Shown: in pieces, positions 7,994 through 16,463 of the stretch | How the letters are laid out: each line of letters opens with the position of its first letter | Numbering within the stretch: the first letter of the stretch is position 1 | Origin: Mediterraneibacter gnavus ATCC 29149 | GTDB lineage: Bacteria; Bacillota; Clostridia; Lachnospirales; Lachnospiraceae | NCBI RefSeq assembly: GCF_008121495.1 | Contig: NZ_CP043051.1 | Location: 2,623,001-2,687,000 of the forward strand | Direction of reading: 5' to 3' | Length of the DNA: 64,000 bases | The notes under the pieces: generated by a model | Database searches by the model: none | Seen by the model: the letters and a program-made list of their open reading frames with translations, nothing else | What the model was told of the DNA's origin: nothing | Position numbers and translations under genes: made by a program

Positions 7994-8371
7994 CTAGGCT
8001 TCGTCAGCCGAGATATGCCATCCGTTTTTATGCATGCTGTCGATGCTTGCTTTCACCATTTCGTAAATGAAGCGTTTCTCATTTTCCGTACATTCTGCCA
8101 TCAGCAGATCAAGGTCGGTCTGATAAGCGGTCGGGTTGTGAAGCTGGACTCCGGCAAGCAGTTCATCGACAGTTATTCCAAGGGCATTTACAATTCTGAT
8201 AATGGATTCAAGGCTTGCTTTGCGTTTGGCATTCTCAATATGGCTTATGTAGGAGATGGAGAGTTCCGTTTCCTCTGCAAGCTGTGCCTGTGAAAAATTG
8301 TTCTGTTCCCTGACTTCCTTAATGCGGTATCCGATCTGCTTATGATTTACAGACGAAAGTGATTCATTCAT
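7994..8371 (-). CDS. XRE-family HTH regulator of the recombinase operon
   Basis: A 125-residue regulator. The N-terminal helix-turn-helix covers about residues 12-66 (IGYRIKEVREQNNFSQAQLA, SISYISHIENAKRKASLES, NALGITVDELL). A C-terminal tail of about 55 residues has an acidic helix, typical of mobile-element repressors. The ribosome site AGGAGG is well placed before ATG 8371. It is transcribed toward recombinase 3 with only a terminator-like hairpin between, which makes it the natural candidate controller of excision. A palindrome at 8404-8416 in its own upstream region could be its operator. Confidence 0.88.
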   Translation of the reverse strand: MNESLSSVNHKQIGYRIKEVREQNNFSQAQLAEETELSISYISHIENAKRKASLESIIRIVNALGITVDELLAGVQLHNPTAYQTDLDLLMAECTENEKRFIYEMVKASIDSMHKNGWHISADEA

Positions 8372-8403
8372 AATGTTACCTCCTGTTTCTTTTTCTTACG
8401 CAA

Positions 8404-8416
8404 ATAGATTATCTAT
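8404..8416. promoter_or_regulatory. Possible operator upstream of the XRE gene
   Basis: ATAGAT-T-ATCTAT is a perfect 13-base inverted repeat 33 bases upstream of the XRE start, where its -10 region would be expected. The position fits autoregulation. The identity of the binding protein is inferred. Confidence 0.35.
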
Positions 8417-8518
8417 CAGTGAGTGGTAAAAAGTTATGTAATTTAATCAAGCAGAGTGGAGTATTGCCGGATAACGGAATGTAAATATATGTAGACATTT
8501 GTCGAACGATATTTATTG

Positions 8519-8602
8519 ATGGGCAGTATAAAAGATGCTATGCTGATGGTGGAACTGGACAACATGGAAGTGAAGAAATCAAGGAAAAACAAGGAATTAT
8601 AA
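8519..8602 (+). CDS. Possible 27-residue peptide or gene remnant
   Basis: This is the only coding-like content in the 390-base gap between the two divergent XRE genes. The frame reads MGSIKDAMLMVELDNMEVKK and ends in a basic tail and TAA. There is no ribosome site before ATG 8519. A promoter-like pair, TTGATG (8517-8522) and TATGCT (8540-8545) with a 17-base spacer, overlaps its beginning and would point to a later ATG. It may be a small excisionase-like peptide, the tail of a lost gene, or chance. The rest of the gap is AT-rich and shows nothing else clear. Confidence 0.25.
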   Translation: MGSIKDAMLMVELDNMEVKKSRKNKEL

Positions 8603-8761
8603 GAAAAACATATTGAACTGCGGTGTGCTGCTGTTCATATTTTTTTACCCATTATAGTAAAGTACAGTGGAGTAAATTACTAAAGAGATATGGTTCTAAT
8701 ATTTATTCTAGTTTGCGGTTAAAATAAATGTATCGCAGAGCAGAAGAGAGGTGTAATTTAC

Positions 8762-9082
8762 TTGCGTACAGAGGACTATATCCCGAAAAGGGTAAAAGAA
8801 TTATGCAGCAAGCATAAGGTTTCCAAGTACCGACTCGCACAGCTCACTGATATGTCACAGACAGCTTTAGGGAATATAATCAAGAAAGAGAGCATTCCAA
8901 CGATACCGACTTTGGAAAGAATCTGTGATGCATTCGGAATTTCACTAGCACAGTTTTTTGCTGGGGACGGCATGAGACCGGATCTGACAGATGAGCAGGA
9001 AGAGATATTGGAAACATGGGATAACCTAAATGCTGATGAGCGGAGAATTTTAATGAACTTCGTGAGATCATTGAAGAAATAA
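8762..9082 (+). CDS. XRE-family HTH regulator (TTG start)
   Basis: A 106-residue regulator with an N-terminal helix-turn-helix at about residues 10-65 (VKELCSKHKVSKYRLAQLTD, SQTALGNIIKKESIPTIPTL, CDAFGISLAQFF) and a short C-terminal helix (DEQEEILETWDNLNADERRI). TTG 8762 is the start because AGAGGTG lies about 10 bases upstream and no in-frame ATG precedes the HTH. It resembles the XRE protein at 63069-63410 in layout. It is divergent from the recombinase-side XRE gene and may form a two-repressor switch with it. Confidence 0.85.
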   Translation: MRTEDYIPKRVKELCSKHKVSKYRLAQLTDMSQTALGNIIKKESIPTIPTLERICDAFGISLAQFFAGDGMRPDLTDEQEEILETWDNLNADERRILMNFVRSLKK

Positions 9083-9168
9083 GGGGAAGCAGTTCAATTG
9101 TATCTGATTGATTGTTTCCCCTTTTTCTATGCACTTTCCACGGCAGAAGAAAGCAGTGAGGATACATA

Positions 9169-9480
9169 ATGAGTGTAAAAGATGAGGAGTTCAAAACAAA
9201 AATCTATGATCTGATGAACGGAAGCTACAATCTTGAGGAGTACCCGATTGCGGAAAGCAGTGTGGTAAAAGATGAGTTTGCAGAAGGGGAATACTGCGAA
9301 AAGTTATATTCACAGATGTTGGAAGCGTATGAGCGAGTATGCAGAAGACTTGGATTGCCGGACTCGGAAGACAAGGATGTGGAGATCATCATATCAAATC
9401 TCATGAGTATAGGCAGATATCAGAGCATAAAAATGTTCGATTACGGGGTGCTTTTTACAGAAAGAGAAAATGAACAGTAA
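9169..9480 (+). CDS. Hypothetical acidic protein (103 aa)
   Basis: Not firmly recognised. The product is small, soluble and acidic (KIYDLMNGSYNLEEY, YSQMLEAYERVCRRLGL, SIGRYQSIKMFDYG). Its layout, with an N-terminal helix, a long central helical pair and a short final helix, resembles DUF6809-type proteins often found beside XRE regulators in Lachnospiraceae; that resemblance is tentative. It starts at ATG 9169 with GAGGATAC upstream and lies 86 bases after the XRE gene. A terminator follows its stop codon within 5 bases. Confidence 0.65.
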   Translation: MSVKDEEFKTKIYDLMNGSYNLEEYPIAESSVVKDEFAEGEYCEKLYSQMLEAYERVCRRLGLPDSEDKDVEIIISNLMSIGRYQSIKMFDYGVLFTERENEQ

Positions 9481-9484
9481 GTTG

Positions 9485-9538
9485 ATATCAAAAAAGGTGT
9501 GGCTGCGATTGGATGGCTGCCCTTTTTTTTGATATAAT
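9485..9538 (+). terminator. Terminator overlapping the promoter of the two-gene cargo
   Basis: ATATCAAAAAAGG (from 9485) pairs with CCTTTTTTTTGATAT (9521-9535), giving a hairpin whose 3' arm carries the T-run. The same 3' arm contains TATAAT (9533-9538), a perfect -10 box for the downstream gene at 9561, with only a weak -35 (TTGGAT 9509-9514, 18-base spacer). Termination of one unit and initiation of the next are therefore superimposed. Confidence 0.55.
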
Positions 9539-9560
9539 GAGGACGGAAGGAGAAGAAAGG

Positions 9561-10703
9561 ATGAGCGGACTTAATGATTTGTCACTTAATAGAATAGTTG
9601 AAATTTTGGCTTCAAAAGGACATGAAGGCGAATATTGGGATTATAAACAGGAGTGGCATGATAATATGACGGATTTATTAAAGGACATTATTTGTTTTGC
9701 CAATACTCCTCATGATGCAAACTGTTATCTTTTATTTGGAATTGATGATGATGGTCGTATTGTAGGGATGCAAAAGAATAGACGTAAACAGGCTGATATT
9801 TTGGAAGCAATGGATAATCTTTGGTTCATTGGGGACGTTAAACCTGAAATTTCCGTAGAGACCGTTGTAATAAATGAGATAGAGGTAGATGTTATCACCA
9901 TATATAACACGCAGAAGACACCTATATATTTAAAAAGAAATTATGGAGAAATGCTTGCAGGATGTATTTACATGAGAAATGGGGATAAAAATACTCCCAA
10001 TAAAGGAATGGCAAGTATTGATGATGTAGAGAAACTTTGGAAGAAGCGATTTGGATTGTTACAAACGCCATTAGATTATATTGTTGGAAGACTGCAATAT
10101 CAGACAGAGTGGAAGCAACAGAATCGTACTTATTATAATATGTATAGGCCTGAATATCAGTTGAAAATATTGGAGGATGACGATGATCGTGCGATTCCTG
10201 AATATTATGCCTATGCGATGACTAATGAAAGTACATTGTATGAAATGGTACAGATTTTAGCAGGACATACGGTTTTGGAAGAATATCAGCTTGTAATATT
10301 AGATAGTGGAAGATTGCGTACTCCAACACCTGAATGGGGATTTGCTGGATATGATAAATACGGAGTTGATCATAAATTTACATACAAATATTTCATAAAG
10401 GGAAGCACAAGATACAAATTACATCAATTCTTTTTAGATAATGATAGTGAAGAAGCAATATATGCAAATAGGGAATTGATGGATGTGGTTTTACTTTATG
10501 AAACAGAAGATGAGAAAACTGCGTTTGAAGCGTACATTGAGGATAATCAAGATAAGATAGTTGAATGCATTGCCGGTAAGGACAAATATTCATATATTCA
10601 GGCAACTAATGAATTGGATACAAAAGAATGTAAAAAAAGGTTAAATACAGGATTGGCTTTGAATGAAGAACTTTATAAATGGAGAAATAGGAGAACATTA
10701 TGA
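9561..10703 (+). CDS. Schlafen/AlbA_2-type putative DNA-binding protein
   Basis: About 380 residues. The N-terminal half is an AlbA_2 (Schlafen-like) domain: EGEYWDYKQEWHDN, DIICFANTPHDANCYLLFGI, then DDDGRIVGMQK and EIEVDVITIYNTQKTPIYLK. The C-terminal half is not recognised. ATG 9561 is chosen because GGAAGGAGAAG lies just upstream; an in-frame start at 9513 lies inside the terminator. The stop overlaps the next gene's start (ATGA at 10700-10703). Both genes are clearly more AT-rich than the flanking chromosome. AlbA_2 proteins occur in transcription regulators and in some phage-defence loci. With the element setting, a defence or regulatory cargo is plausible but unproven. Confidence 0.75.
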   Translation: MSGLNDLSLNRIVEILASKGHEGEYWDYKQEWHDNMTDLLKDIICFANTPHDANCYLLFGIDDDGRIVGMQKNRRKQADILEAMDNLWFIGDVKPEISVETVVINEIEVDVITIYNTQKTPIYLKRNYGEMLAGCIYMRNGDKNTPNKGMASIDDVEKLWKKRFGLLQTPLDYIVGRLQYQTEWKQQNRTYYNMYRPEYQLKILEDDDDRAIPEYYAYAMTNESTLYEMVQILAGHTVLEEYQLVILDSGRLRTPTPEWGFAGYDKYGVDHKFTYKYFIKGSTRYKLHQFFLDNDSEEAIYANRELMDVVLLYETEDEKTAFEAYIEDNQDKIVECIAGKDKYSYIQATNELDTKECKKRLNTGLALNEELYKWRNRRTL

Positions 10704-11680
10704 TAACTTTTGATTTTTTTAACGATAGTTCGACAGAACTTGTAGAAAAATTCTGTGAGTACTTTAAGTTAGACAAGGAAACGGTCGAGGATTATTTTAG
10801 TAGGGTCAATCCTGATACATTAACACCAGAAACATTGGTGAGAAAGTTCGACTTAAAATTAAATGAATACGATAGCAGTCAATTGCAAATAGTGTGCCGT
10901 CATATGACAACATCTACAGAAGATGAAATCTATTCCTTTGTGGATAAAGGTATTCTTGATTTAAGAACCATGCTTCAAGAGAACACTCCCTTATCTAAAT
11001 TTTTATTGGAACACAAAATTAAAGTGGATGTTGATGGACATAAAATAGAAATTAAAGGGAAAAATTATCCGATATTGAGTAACAAAGAAGTCTGTCCAGA
11101 ATGTTATAATGGCAGAGAACGTATTTGCACAGGATATTCAAGATGTGAAAGCTTTGAAAAACTCACTTATCTTGCGACAAAATTATATTATTACGATGCA
11201 ACTGTGGAGTGTTTCATTCATGTAACACTAGACGAGATGAAAAGTTATTCGACCATTGTTAGGTGTCCAGAAATATTGAATACATTGGATGATGTTTGTT
11301 CGGCAGTAAATGGACAGTTTTCTACTACATACAATTTATGCTATGATTGGATGGCAAAAAAGCGAAATTGTTATGTGCTAGAGTATACTAGTCGTTGGTC
11401 GGACATGGAAACTTTTGCTCCGATAAATTATAGAGATGCTTATCGAGACTATGAAAGTCTTTTATGTTCTTGCGGCTTTGATTTCACAGACTATATGGAC
11501 GAGATTATACCGAAAAAGGTATATGATAATATTACTTTTTTGAGAAGATTTGTATCCATCTATTTTTATAATGAAGAGGAATATGGGTCATTGCTTGCTG
11601 GAAATTCAGTGCCACCTGAAGCACTAAAAGTGTTTGAAGTTAGAGAAAATGATTTGGTAGAGCTCGCTCTGTCTAAGTAG
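10700..11680 (+). CDS. Unknown protein with a Cys cluster, partner of the AlbA_2 gene
   Basis: 326 residues, family not recognised. The N-terminal third is helical and acidic (EKFCEYFKLDKETVEDYF). A central Cys cluster VCPECYNGRERICTGYSRC suggests a metal site. The remainder is rich in Tyr and Cys (YNLCYDWMAKKRNCYVLEY) with no membrane segment or known catalytic motif. Translation is coupled to the preceding gene through an ATGA overlap, so the two proteins probably act together. It is the last gene before the element boundary and is AT-rich like its partner. Confidence 0.7.
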   Translation: MITFDFFNDSSTELVEKFCEYFKLDKETVEDYFSRVNPDTLTPETLVRKFDLKLNEYDSSQLQIVCRHMTTSTEDEIYSFVDKGILDLRTMLQENTPLSKFLLEHKIKVDVDGHKIEIKGKNYPILSNKEVCPECYNGRERICTGYSRCESFEKLTYLATKLYYYDATVECFIHVTLDEMKSYSTIVRCPEILNTLDDVCSAVNGQFSTTYNLCYDWMAKKRNCYVLEYTSRWSDMETFAPINYRDAYRDYESLLCSCGFDFTDYMDEIIPKKVYDNITFLRRFVSIYFYNEEEYGSLLAGNSVPPEALKVFEVRENDLVELALSK

Positions 11681-11760
11681 CGTTATATTTGAAGTATAAC
11701 AATGTGTATAAAAACAATTCTGCGAAATTATACAAATCTGAAAACTATGTGATTTTCAAG

Positions 11761-11869
11761 CTATCCCGGGGAGCATATCCCACAGGGGATAGTCCCCCTA
11801 AGCCGTAAGGGATAGGTATCCCCTTTTAATAAGTAGTTACACCATCTATAAATGACAGGGGAAAACCCC
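11761..11869. repeat. Inverted-repeat cluster at the right end of the element
   Basis: This 200-base gap before comEC holds no gene but carries stacked short palindromes. CTATCCC (11761-11767) pairs with GGGATAG (11786-11792). GGGGA-TAG-TCCCC spans 11785-11797. GGGATA-GG-TATCCC spans 11809-11822, and GGGG-AAAA-CCCC spans 11858-11869. Repeated GGGATA/TATCCC half-sites are what a recombinase or an accessory factor would bind at an attR end. The recombination point is probably just downstream, near 11871-11880. Confidence 0.55.
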
Positions 11870-11874
11870 AGACG

Positions 11875-13473
11875 GGACTTCATATGTCATTTATCGGAAT
11901 GGGATTTTACGGGCTTTTACGCAGAGTGGGATGTCCTGTGAAACCGGCGGGAGTGCTGGGAATTTTGTTTTTGCTTGGCTACACGGTTATGATCGGAGGC
12001 GGGGTATCTGCAATCCGGGCATTTGTTATGTTTGGCATCCGGGTAGGAGCAGATCTGTGCGGCAGAGCGTATGACATGGCTACCAGTCTGGCTGTGGCAG
12101 CGGCGCTGATTGCGCTGGAGAGTCCGATGTACCTTCGGGATGCCGGATATCTGCTCTCTTTTGGAGCGGTGCTTGGAATGGCGGCAGTGTATCCGTTAAT
12201 GATGAGACAGGGAAAAACAAAGTCAAAGATCCTGCAAAGCTTTCAGGCGAGTCTTGCGGTCAATCTGGTTCTTTTTCCGGTCATGCTTTCTTTTTATTAT
12301 GAATTTCCCCCGTATTCTCTTCTTTTAAATCTCGTGATCATTCCTCTGATGTCTGTCGTTCTGGGCGCAGGACTTCTGGGCTCTTTTCTGTGTCTTTTTT
12401 TCAAACCGGCAGGAGGTGTTGTATTTCTTTTATGCAGGGGAATTCTCAATCTGTATGAATGGAGCTGCAATTTGAGTATGAAACTGCCGTTTTCCAGAAT
12501 TGTTACCGGAAAGCCGGAAGTTAGCTGGATCGTGCTGTATTATGCAGTATTGCTTCTGGTCTGTCTGTACTGGATGCTTCGAAAAGAGAAAACAGGAAAA
12601 ACCTGTTTTGCGTGGGGAATGCTGGCAGCGGCCGGAATCTGTCTGGCAGCAAGCGGTCAGATGAAACACCACGGGGTGTTTCAGGCGACGATGCTGGATG
12701 TGGGACAGGGCGATGGAATTTTTCTGAGAACACCCAATGGGAGAACCTGTTTTGTAGATGGAGGCAGCAGCGATATCTCTAAAGTCGGGGAGTATCGAAT
12801 TGTTCCGTTTCTGGAATCTCAGGGAGTAAAAGAGCTGGATTATGTTTTTGTTTCTCATGGCGATGCAGATCATATGAGTGGAATCGAGGAAATCCTTCAG
12901 AATCAGACCCTTGGAGTACGAATCAAAAATCTGGTGCTGCCGCCGGTAAGGCTTCATGATGATGCGTTGAAAAAGCTGGGAAAAACGGCAAAGGAAAATG
13001 GCACGAAAGTATTTGGAATGGAGGCAGGTCAGCAGATGAGCCTGGGAGAGATGAGTCTGACTTGTATGGCGCCTTCACAGGAATATCAGGGTGAGACTGG
13101 AAATGCAGCGTCTATGGTGTTGTGGATGGAATGGAAAAATCTGGAGATGCTGTTAACCGGAGATGTGGAAGGAGAGGGAGAAGTGCAGCTCACAGAGTGG
13201 ATGAGAGCACATGGAAAAACAAAGTGTGATATTCTGAAAGCCGCGCATCACGGCTCTAAGAATTCGACACTGCCGGAATTTTTACAGCAGCTGACACCGA
13301 AATATGCATGGATTTCATCGGGAATCGGCAACCGGTACGGACATCCGGCAAAGGAGACTGTAGAGAGACTCAGTGAAAAAGGATGCGAATTGTATGGGAC
13401 GCAGGAGTACGGGGCAGTCACCTTAAAGATAAAAGGGGAAAAAGCTGTGATAGAAACATTTTGCAAAAAGTAA
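11875..13473 (+). pseudogene. comEC: comEC 3' fragment, 5' part lost to element insertion
   Basis: ComEC/Rec2 is the membrane channel that takes up single-stranded DNA during natural transformation. Coding homology begins abruptly at GLHMSFIGMG, the middle of the conserved ISGLH motif. The N-terminal domain and first membrane helices are missing. What remains is the multi-helix Competence domain followed by the C-terminal metallo-beta-lactamase domain (MLDVGQGDGIFLRTPNG, the metal motif SHGDADH, AAHHGSKNST). An ATG at 11884 could start a 529-residue product, but no ribosome site precedes it. The 5' half should lie beyond the left end of the element, so excision could restore the gene, much as prophage excision restores comK in Listeria. 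Confidence 0.88.
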
Positions 13474-13489
13474 AAGTTTCCGATATAAT
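13461..13489 (+). promoter_or_regulatory. Promoter of holA, probably giving a leaderless mRNA
   Basis: TTGCAA (13461-13466) and a perfect TATAAT (13484-13489) are separated by 17 bases. Transcription should begin about 7 bases further on, which is the A of the holA start codon at 13497. The pair overlaps the end of comEC. Confidence 0.6.
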
Positions 13490-13496
13490 AGAAATT

Positions 13497-14474
13497 ATGA
13501 AAAGTTTGAATGAAGATTTAAAAACAGGACAATTTAGTCAGATTTATCTCCTTTATGGAGAGGAAAACTATCTGAAGAAACAATATAAGGAACGTTTTGT
13601 CAAGGCCATGCTTCCGCAAGGAGATACTATGAATTACGCCTATTATGAAGGGAAAGGCGTGGAGATCCGGGAAGTCATTGATCTGGCAGAGACGCTACCT
13701 TTTTTTGCAGAACGCAGGTTGATCGTATTTGAAAATACCGGACTGTTTAAAAGTTCGGGTGCAGATCTGGCAGAGTATATCAAGACCATGCCGGAGACTA
13801 CTTATTTTATTTTTGTGGAAGAAGAAGTGGACAAGCGCAGCAAGTTGTATAAGGCGGTGAAAGCAAAAGGTCATATTGTGGAACTTCCGTTTCAGGATGA
13901 ATCTACATTGAAGCGTTGGATCCTTGGCAATGTCAGGCGGGAGGGAAAACAGATATCGGATGCTTCGGTCGGATATTTTCTGGGAAAAGTCGGAACCGAT
14001 ATGCAGAATATCCAGGGCGAACTGGAAAAACTGTTCTGCTATACACTGCATCGGGACGTGATCACACCGGAGGACATCGATGCAGTCTGTATCAACCAGA
14101 TCGGAAATCATATTTTTGAGATGGTCAATGCAGTGGCAGAGAAAAAGCAGAGAAAAGCGCTGGATCTGTATTACGAACTGCTGGCATTAAAAGAGCCTCC
14201 TATGAGAATTTTATTTTTGCTGGTCAGGCAGTACCGGATTTTATTCCATGTACAGTCACTGCAGAAAAAAGGATACGGGAAAAAAGAAATTGCAGCAAAA
14301 GCAGGGCTGCATCCGTTTGCTGCGGGAAAATATATGGAGCAGACCCGGTATTTTAAGAGCGAAGAATTGCGTGCCGTGTTGGAAGAGAGTGCGGATCTGG
14401 AGGAGCGTGTGAAGACAGGAAGGCTGACAGATACACTGGCAGTGGAGTTGTTTTTGGTAAAATACTCATCGTAA
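13497..14474 (+). CDS. holA: DNA polymerase III subunit delta
   Basis: 325 residues; the clamp-loader subunit that opens the beta sliding clamp. The start MKSLNEDLKTGQFSQIYLLY and the segment YGEENYLKKQYKERFVKAML match the family. The middle contains ETTYFIFVEEEVDKRSKLYK and the C-terminal helical domain ends TLAVELFLVKYSS. ATG 13497 is the conserved start but has no Shine-Dalgarno sequence; a promoter at 13461-13489 suggests a leaderless transcript. comEC-holA-lepA order is conserved in Firmicutes, and because comEC is interrupted upstream by the element this promoter probably drives holA alone. Confidence 0.95.
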   Translation: MKSLNEDLKTGQFSQIYLLYGEENYLKKQYKERFVKAMLPQGDTMNYAYYEGKGVEIREVIDLAETLPFFAERRLIVFENTGLFKSSGADLAEYIKTMPETTYFIFVEEEVDKRSKLYKAVKAKGHIVELPFQDESTLKRWILGNVRREGKQISDASVGYFLGKVGTDMQNIQGELEKLFCYTLHRDVITPEDIDAVCINQIGNHIFEMVNAVAEKKQRKALDLYYELLALKEPPMRILFLLVRQYRILFHVQSLQKKGYGKKEIAAKAGLHPFAAGKYMEQTRYFKSEELRAVLEESADLEERVKTGRLTDTLAVELFLVKYSS

Positions 14475-14487
14475 ATGACAGATGTTC

Positions 14488-14516
14488 TTGTCAAAACAGG
14501 AAAGGCATGATAGTAT
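14488..14516 (+). promoter_or_regulatory. Promoter of lepA
   Basis: TTGTCA (14488-14493) and TAGTAT (14511-14516) have a 17-base spacer and lie in the 115-base gap between holA and lepA. rpsT, often located here in relatives, is absent. Confidence 0.45.
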
Positions 14517-14589
14517 ATTTTTGCATAAAACAGAAGAACATTCAGCATAGAAGAAAATAGAAAAAGACAGAGTTACTGGAGGAATGAAC

Positions 14590-16404
14590 GTGTCATCAAT
14601 TGATCAGAATAAAATACGAAATTTTTGCATCATTGCACATATCGACCATGGAAAATCTACGCTTGCAGACCGGATCATCGAAAAGACCGGACTTTTGACA
14701 AGTCGTGAGATGCAGTCGCAGGTGCTGGACAATATGGAACTGGAGAGGGAGCGCGGAATCACAATCAAAGCCCAGACTGTGCGTACCGTATACAAAGCAA
14801 ACGACGGGGAAGAGTATATCTTCAACCTGATCGATACACCGGGACATGTGGATTTTAACTATGAAGTGTCCAGAAGTCTTGCAGCCTGTGACGGAGCAAT
14901 CCTGGTTGTAGATGCAGCACAGGGAGTAGAAGCGCAGACATTGGCGAATGTGTATCTTGCGCTGGATCACGATCTGGATGTGTTTCCGGTTATCAACAAG
15001 ATCGATCTGCCAAGTGCAGAGCCGGATCGCGTAAAAGAAGAGATTGAAGATGTGATTGGAATCGAGGCGGATGATGCTCCGTTGATCTCGGCAAAGACCG
15101 GACTCAACATTGAAGAAGTGCTGGAGCAGATCGTGAAGAAGATTCCGGCACCGGAAGGAGATCCGAAAGAGCCGTTAAAAGCATTGATCTTCGATTCGGT
15201 TTATGATGCTTACAAAGGTGTCATCGTATTCTGCCGGATCAAAGAGGGAAGTGTGAAAAAAGGAACAACGATCCGGATGATGGCAACAGGAGCACAGGCG
15301 GATGTTGTCGAGGTTGGATATTTTGGAGCCGGACAGTTTATTCCGTGTGATGAGCTGAGCGCGGGAATGGTTGGATATATCACAGCCAGTCTGAAAAATG
15401 TAAAGGACACCCGTGTCGGTGATACGATCACAGATGCGGCGCGGCCGTGTGCAGAACCTCTTCCGGGGTATAAAAAGGTAAATCCAATGGTGTATTGTGG
15501 ATTGTATCCGGCAGATGGAGCAAAATATCCGGATTTGAGAGATGCGTTGGAAAAATTGCAGCTCAATGATGCGGCGCTGCAGTTTGAAGCGGAGACATCG
15601 GTGGCTCTTGGGTTTGGATTCCGCTGTGGATTCCTTGGGCTTTTGCATCTGGAGATCGTGCAGGAGCGTCTGGAGAGAGAGTATAATCTGGATCTTGTGA
15701 CAACTGCGCCAAGTGTTATCTATAAAATCCATAAGACAAACGGAGAAGTGATCGACCTGACCAATCCAACCAATATGCCGGATCCTGCAGAGATCGAATA
15801 TATGGAAGAGCCGATGGTGAAAGCAGAGATTATGGTGACTTCCGAGTTTATCGGTGCGATCATGGATCTGTGTCAGGAGCGCAGGGGGGGATATCAGGGA
15901 ATGGAGTATATCGAAGAAAAGCGTGCAGTGATTCATTATCATCTGCCATTGAATGAGATTATTTACGATTTCTTTGATGCGTTGAAATCCCGTTCCAGAG
16001 GATATGCATCTTTCGATTATGAAATGCTGGGATACGAGCAGTCAGAGCTGGTAAAACTGGATATTCTGATCAATAAAGAAGAAGTGGATGCACTTTCCTT
16101 TATTGTACACAGTGCAACAGCATATGAGCGTGGAAGAAAGATGTGCGAGAAGCTCAAAGAAGAGATTCCAAGACAGCTTTTTGAGATCCCGATCCAGGCA
16201 GCAGTGGGAAGCAAGATCATCGCAAGAGAGACCGTCAGAGCAATGCGAAAAGACGTGCTTGCCAAGTGCTATGGCGGTGATATTTCCCGTAAGAAAAAGC
16301 TGTTGGAAAAACAGAAAGAAGGAAAGAAGAGGATGCGCCAGGTCGGAAACGTAGAGATTCCACAGAAAGCCTTTATGAGCGTATTGAAGCTGGATGAAAA
16401 TTAG
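14590..16404 (+). CDS. lepA: Elongation factor 4 (LepA), back-translocating GTPase
   Basis: About 604 residues of ribosome-associated GTPase that acts on stalled or mistranslocated ribosomes. G1 is [11 protein letters not shown]3 is DTPGHVDF and G4 is NKID. EF-G-like domains follow, with the LepA-specific C-terminal domain ending in [19 protein letters not shown] and [16 protein letters not shown] 14590 is preferred: GGAGG at 14578-14582 is 7 bases upstream of it but only 1 base from the in-frame ATG at 14584. A bidirectional terminator follows the stop codon. Confidence 0.97.
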   Translation: MSSIDQNKIRNFCIIAHIDHGKSTLADRIIEKTGLLTSREMQSQVLDNMELERERGITIKAQTVRTVYKANDGEEYIFNLIDTPGHVDFNYEVSRSLAACDGAILVVDAAQGVEAQTLANVYLALDHDLDVFPVINKIDLPSAEPDRVKEEIEDVIGIEADDAPLISAKTGLNIEEVLEQIVKKIPAPEGDPKEPLKALIFDSVYDAYKGVIVFCRIKEGSVKKGTTIRMMATGAQADVVEVGYFGAGQFIPCDELSAGMVGYITASLKNVKDTRVGDTITDAARPCAEPLPGYKKVNPMVYCGLYPADGAKYPDLRDALEKLQLNDAALQFEAETSVALGFGFRCGFLGLLHLEIVQERLEREYNLDLVTTAPSVIYKIHKTNGEVIDLTNPTNMPDPAEIEYMEEPMVKAEIMVTSEFIGAIMDLCQERRGGYQGMEYIEEKRAVIHYHLPLNEIIYDFFDALKSRSRGYASFDYEMLGYEQSELVKLDILINKEEVDALSFIVHSATAYERGRKMCEKLKEEIPRQLFEIPIQAAVGSKIIARETVRAMRKDVLAKCYGGDISRKKKLLEKQKEGKKRMRQVGNVEIPQKAFMSVLKLDEN

Positions 16405-16412
16405 AGAAATAC

Positions 16413-16446
16413 AAAAAACCTCGCCAAAGAAATGGTGAGGTTTTTG
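16413..16446. terminator. Bidirectional terminator between lepA and uxaB
   Basis: CCTCGCC (16419-16425) pairs with GGTGAGG (16434-16440). It is preceded by AAAAAA and followed by TTTTTG, so it can terminate the converging lepA and uxaAB transcripts. Confidence 0.85.
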
Positions 16447-16463
16447 TTTTCCCATACATTTGA

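Noticed and set aside
11761-11869. Palindromic repeats as a CRISPR array
   Set aside because: The repeats are short, overlapping and inverted, without regular spacers or cas genes; an att-type end explains them better.
14475-14583. rpsT between holA and lepA
   Set aside because: No S20-like frame on either strand; the gap only holds a promoter.
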